NCBI GenBank assembly: GCA_910588565.1
Contig: CAJUPF010000098.1
Location: 1-8,850 of the forward strand
Direction of reading: 5' to 3'
Length of the DNA: 8,850 nucleotides
DNA from: an uncultured Lachnospiraceae bacterium
GTDB taxonomy: Bacteria > Bacillota > Clostridia > Lachnospirales > Lachnospiraceae
The translations under genes and the position numbers were made by a program. The notes beneath the pieces are model-generated. The model ran no database searches, was not told where the DNA came from, and was given only the letters and a program-made list of their open reading frames with translations. The stretch's first letter is position 1. Each line of letters starts with the position of its first letter. Below are positions 6,847 through 8,850 of this stretch, piece by piece.

Positions 6847-7302
6847 CGCCCATGCGTCGTTGGCACTTGAAATACTGATACATTTGATCATTGTTTCCAC
6901 CGTCTGTGTTTCTCCGGTTTCCAGAAAAACCTGGGAACCGCCCATACTGGAGGCGTGTTCGGAAACGGTTACCGTATCTGTCAGATGGATACTGCCGTTT
7001 TTTAAAGCGTCAAAAATCAGTATGAGCGTCATAATTTTGGTAATGCTGGCTGGATTCCGGATGGCATGGGAATCTTTTTCATAAACCATGGCTCCGGTAG
7101 AGGCCTCCATCAGAACTGCGCTCGGAGCGCTGACAGATACGGCAGTGGAATTGTCCGCTGTGTTCTGCGGTGTGGTTTCCGTTGTACTTTGCGGCTCAGA
7201 TTCTGTCAGAAGCAGATGGGAAGCCGCAGGAAAGGCAGATGGAAACAAAGCGGAATAAAGCAGGATTTGCAGGCTTAAGAAAAGCGATAAGAAGGAATGC
7301 AT
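6760..7302 (-). pseudogene. dacF: D-alanyl-D-alanine carboxypeptidase, 5' part only (interrupted)
   Basis: Codons 1-150 (7302 down to 6853) encode the N-terminal half of an S11-family penicillin-binding protein that trims the terminal D-Ala of peptidoglycan stem peptides outside the membrane. A signal peptide covers roughly 1-27 and a low-complexity Ser/Thr linker about 35-58. The active-site motif SITK is at 86-89, and the SxN motif SAN is at 146-148. The KTG motif and C-terminal domain are absent. After A150 the frame runs into recombinase DNA and stops at 6760-6762 with 30 unrelated codons. I chose the ATG at 7302 because GGAGGT (7315-7310) lies 7 nt upstream. The ATG at 7317 overlaps that Shine-Dalgarno. 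The fragment could still be exported, but it lacks part of its active site. The subtype (dacF or dacB) is assigned by resemblance and by proximity to scpAB; Bacillus subtilis dacB is also near scpAB. Confidence 0.85.
6845..6858. other. Recombinase/dacF junction palindrome, candidate attachment site
   Basis: GACGC-CCAT-GCGTC is a perfect 5-bp inverted repeat with a 4-base centre. It contains the end of the recombinase stop codon on the left, and on the right the GAC GCA (Asp-Ala) codons of dacF read on the minus strand. DacF-like protein sequence ends exactly here. I infer the crossover point of the recombinase lies in or next to this palindrome. The core dinucleotide cannot be named from one site alone. 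Confidence 0.5.
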
Positions 7303-7341
7303 CAATAGTACCTCCATAAATTGTTACAAAGTCTCTGCTAT

Positions 7342-7370
7342 ATTGTAATCTTTTCTGGAAAAATTTATGA
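7342..7370 (-). promoter_or_regulatory. Possible dacF promoter, sigma-E-like or weak sigma-A
   Basis: Read on the minus strand, TCATAAA (7370-7364), a 14-bp spacer and ATTACAAT (7349-7342) resemble the sporulation sigma-E consensus (KMATATT-N14/15-CATACAHT), with six of eight -10 positions matched. The same -10 contains TACAAT, but no TTGACA-like box lies 17 bp upstream, which weakens a sigma-A reading. The predicted leader is about 33 nt. Sporulation control is inference, supported by the known sigma-E control of dacB in Bacillus subtilis. Confidence 0.35.
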
Positions 7371-7377
7371 CCAAAAC

Positions 7378-7406
7378 TTGCAATTTTGGCAAAAATAAAC
7401 TAGAAT
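7378..7406 (+). promoter_or_regulatory. Sigma-A type promoter of scpAB
   Basis: TTGCAA (7378-7383), a 17-bp spacer and TAGAAT (7401-7406) precede scpA by about 40 bp. The -35 box is flanked by an inverted repeat, CCAAAA (7371-7376) and TTTTGG (7384-7389), which might bind a regulator. The dacF promoter region diverges from here. Confidence 0.65.
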
Positions 7407-7446
7407 ATTTCCTGCCAAGAATAGAAAAGGACGAGTAAAATCAGAT

Positions 7447-8187
7447 ATGGAATTAACGGTAAAACTGCAGGCATTTGAGGGACCTTTGGACTTGCTGCTT
7501 CATTTGCTGGACAAGAATAAAGTCAGTATTTATGATATCCCGATTGTGGAAATCACCAATCAGTATCTGGAATATATCCAGCAGTGGGATTTAAACAGTA
7601 TGAGTGAGTTTCTGGTGATGGCGTCTACACTGATTGCTATTAAATCCAAGATGCTGCTGCCTAGAGAAGTAAACGAAGACGGAGAAGAAGAGGATCCCAG
7701 GGCGGAGCTGATGCAGCAGCTTTTAGAGTACAAGATGTATAAATGTATGTCGTATGAACTGAAAGACCGTCAGGTTGATGCGGAGCGGGTTTTGTTTAAA
7801 GCGCCGACAATTCCGTCAGAAATCCTGGCGTATGAAGCTCCTGTCAATCTGCAGGAATTGATGTCTGGGCTTACGCTGCATAAATTAAATGATATTTTTC
7901 AGTCTGTTATGCGCAGGCAGGAGAATAAAATCGATAAAATCCGTGCCGGATTTGGTAAAATAGAAAAAGAAGAGGTTTCCCTGTCGGAGAAAATGGCATA
8001 CTTAGAACAGTATGCTGCTGCACATAAACGCTTTCGCTTCCGAAATCTCTTGGAATCCCAGGGCAGTAAGATGGAAATGATTGTCAGTTTCCTGGCGATT
8101 TTAGAATTGATGAAACTGGGGAAAATTACAATAATACAGGAGCATCTGTTTGATGATATTGAGATTGAATCAAAAGTTGCCGCATAA
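7447..8187 (+). CDS. scpA: Segregation and condensation protein A (kleisin)
   Basis: ScpA is the kleisin that bridges the SMC head domains and, with ScpB, forms the SMC-ScpAB condensin that compacts and separates newly replicated origins. The 246 residues are the typical length. The family signature is very clear at the N terminus: LQAFEGPLDLLLHLLDKNKV (7-26), then the IYDIPIVEITNQYLEY segment near 28-43. LIAIKSKMLLPRE follows at about 62-74. A C-terminal winged-helix region (about 170-240) ends in FLAILELMKLGKI and binds the SMC head cap. The ATG at 7447 is the only plausible start, since no alternative start codon lies in frame just upstream. The nearest Shine-Dalgarno, AAGGACGAG (7427-7435), is rather distant. 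scpB follows after 14 nt. Confidence 0.97.
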   Translation: MELTVKLQAFEGPLDLLLHLLDKNKVSIYDIPIVEITNQYLEYIQQWDLNSMSEFLVMASTLIAIKSKMLLPREVNEDGEEEDPRAELMQQLLEYKMYKCMSYELKDRQVDAERVLFKAPTIPSEILAYEAPVNLQELMSGLTLHKLNDIFQSVMRRQENKIDKIRAGFGKIEKEEVSLSEKMAYLEQYAAAHKRFRFRNLLESQGSKMEMIVSFLAILELMKLGKITIIQEHLFDDIEIESKVAA

Positions 8188-8201
8188 ATACCGAGGTTGG
8201 A

Positions 8202-8780
8202 ATGAACGATAAAGCATATAAGTCAATTATAGAATCTATACTTTTTACCATGGGTAAATCTGTAGAACTGGAAAAAATAGCAGGAGCAATTGAACTGGGA
8301 AAGGAAGATACCAAACATCTGATTGAAGAGCTGGCAGAGGAATATGAGACGGCAGACCGGGGAATGCGGATTATGGAACTGGAAGATTCCTACCAGATGT
8401 GTACAAGCCGGAATACATATGAATATCTGATTCGGATTGCCAGACAGCCCAAAAAGCATGTGCTGACAGATGTGTTATTGGAGACGCTGTCCATTATTGC
8501 ATACAAGCAGCCGGTCACAAAGGCAGAGATTGAGAAAATCCGTGGTGTTTCCTGCGAACATGCAGTCAGTAAACTGGTAGAATATAACCTTGTCAGTGAA
8601 CTGGGACGTCTGGATGCACCAGGCAGGCCGATGCTCTTTGGCACAACGGAGGAATTCCTGCGCAATTTCGGCATTCATTCCCTGGAAGAGCTGCCGGAAA
8701 TGAGCCCGCTGCAGATGGAAGAATTTAAACAGGAAGCAGAAGCAGAGATAACGGCCAGGGATCAGTCAGGTTCATTGTGA
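8202..8780 (+). CDS. scpB: Segregation and condensation protein B
   Basis: ScpB is a dimeric tandem winged-helix protein that binds the ScpA linker in the SMC-ScpAB complex. The 192 residues match the family. Recognisable segments are the N-terminal IIESILFTMGKSVELEKIA, the MRIMELEDSYQMCT region, and LLETLSIIAYKQPVTKAEIE with the following IRGVSCEHAVSKL, the most conserved part of ScpB. GRPMLFGTTEEFLRNFGI sits near the end. GAGG (8193-8196) is 5 nt before the ATG, and the 14-nt gap from scpA indicates one transcript. The TGA stop (8778-8780) lies inside the left arm of the hairpin repeat that follows. Confidence 0.97.
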   Translation: MNDKAYKSIIESILFTMGKSVELEKIAGAIELGKEDTKHLIEELAEEYETADRGMRIMELEDSYQMCTSRNTYEYLIRIARQPKKHVLTDVLLETLSIIAYKQPVTKAEIEKIRGVSCEHAVSKLVEYNLVSELGRLDAPGRPMLFGTTEEFLRNFGIHSLEELPEMSPLQMEEFKQEAEAEITARDQSGSL

Positions 8781-8833
8781 AAAGTAACACTCGCTGTTAC
8801 TATTCACGGTGCCCTGCACCCCGCTGCAGGGCA
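8777..8833. repeat. Double-hairpin palindromic repeat after scpB
   Basis: GTGAAAAGTAAC (8777-8788) pairs with GTTACTATTCAC (8796-8807) with one mismatch. A second, perfect 9-bp stem follows: TGCCCTGCA (8810-8818) with TGCAGGGCA (8825-8833). The GTTACTATTCACGG part is the reverse complement, with one difference, of the motif ending the element at 45-184. There is no T tract immediately after the stems, so this is not a typical intrinsic terminator. The element may continue past the window end. Confidence 0.65.
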
Positions 8834-8850
8834 TCCGGCCAATAAAGCAG

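Larger units (their letters stand above)
5095..6851 (+). mobile_element. Candidate small serine-recombinase element or element remnant in dacF
   Basis: The segment carries a 40-codon ORF and a large serine recombinase. On the right it abuts dacF within the codons after the SxN motif. The right boundary is well supported, because DacF homology stops at 6853 and the recombinase stop codon is at 6844-6846. The left boundary is tentative. It rests on a partial direct repeat, ATAAGACAAC-CGCCC (5085-5099) against ATAACACAATGACGCCC (6835-6851). If the CGCCC copies mark the ends, the unit is 1,752 bp. No transfer, replication or cargo genes are visible. It may therefore be a decayed end of a larger integrated element, a recombinase-only element, or a rearrangement end. 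Confidence 0.45.

Noticed and set aside
6860..7278. Two plus-strand frames opposite dacF
   Set aside because: The minus strand here encodes clear DacF motifs (SITK, SAN) with a signal peptide and a well-placed Shine-Dalgarno. The plus frames resemble nothing.
7303..7317. Start of dacF at the ATG at 7317
   Set aside because: That ATG overlaps the GGAGGT that serves the ATG at 7302, so the downstream start is the better choice.
1..8850. CRISPR array, tRNA or rRNA genes
   Set aside because: I saw no regularly spaced repeats, no tRNA cloverleaf and no rRNA sequence.

Overview
The window looks like chromosomal DNA of an anaerobic, low-to-mid-GC Gram-positive bacterium, most likely a member of the Clostridia close to Lachnospiraceae. 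The reasons are a T-box-controlled pheST operon, an scpA-scpB pair next to a sporulation-type D,D-carboxypeptidase gene, strong AGGAGG-like ribosome binding sites, and the style of the serine recombinase and secreted protein. I assigned the taxonomy from protein character alone.

Layout: (1) 1-223 has no gene but contains an elaborate multi-hairpin palindromic element (about 45-184). (2) 224-545 holds a good vegetative promoter and a T-box leader, with its T-box sequence and a 15-bp terminator. (3) 620-4075 is pheS-pheT, encoding both subunits of phenylalanyl-tRNA synthetase. (4) 4114-5029 is an independently promoted gene for a lysine-rich secreted protein. It has an 18-bp perfect palindrome at the predicted transcription start and a strong terminator behind it. 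(5) 5142-6846 is a 40-codon ORF overlapping a 530-residue large serine recombinase. (6) 6853-7302 on the minus strand is the first 150 codons of a DacF/DacB-type D-Ala-D-Ala carboxypeptidase, cut immediately after its SxN motif, where the recombinase segment begins. The 3' part of that gene (KTG motif and C-terminal domain) is nowhere in the window. (7) 7378-8780 is a promoter followed by scpA and scpB, the SMC-condensin partners. (8) 8777-8850 carries hairpins built on the same GTTACTRTTCACGG motif as the element at the left edge.

The most interesting point is the recombinase/dacF junction. A serine recombinase gene ends flush against a small palindrome in the codons after the active-site SxN motif of a cell-wall carboxypeptidase. 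The left edge of the recombinase unit has a partly similar sequence in the same orientation. This could be a minimal (about 1.75 kb) recombinase-only element, the decayed end of a larger integrated element, or one end of a recombinase-driven rearrangement. Because the 3' part of dacF is missing, simple excision within this window would not restore the enzyme. The pheST, scpAB and T-box regions are otherwise ordinary housekeeping sequence.
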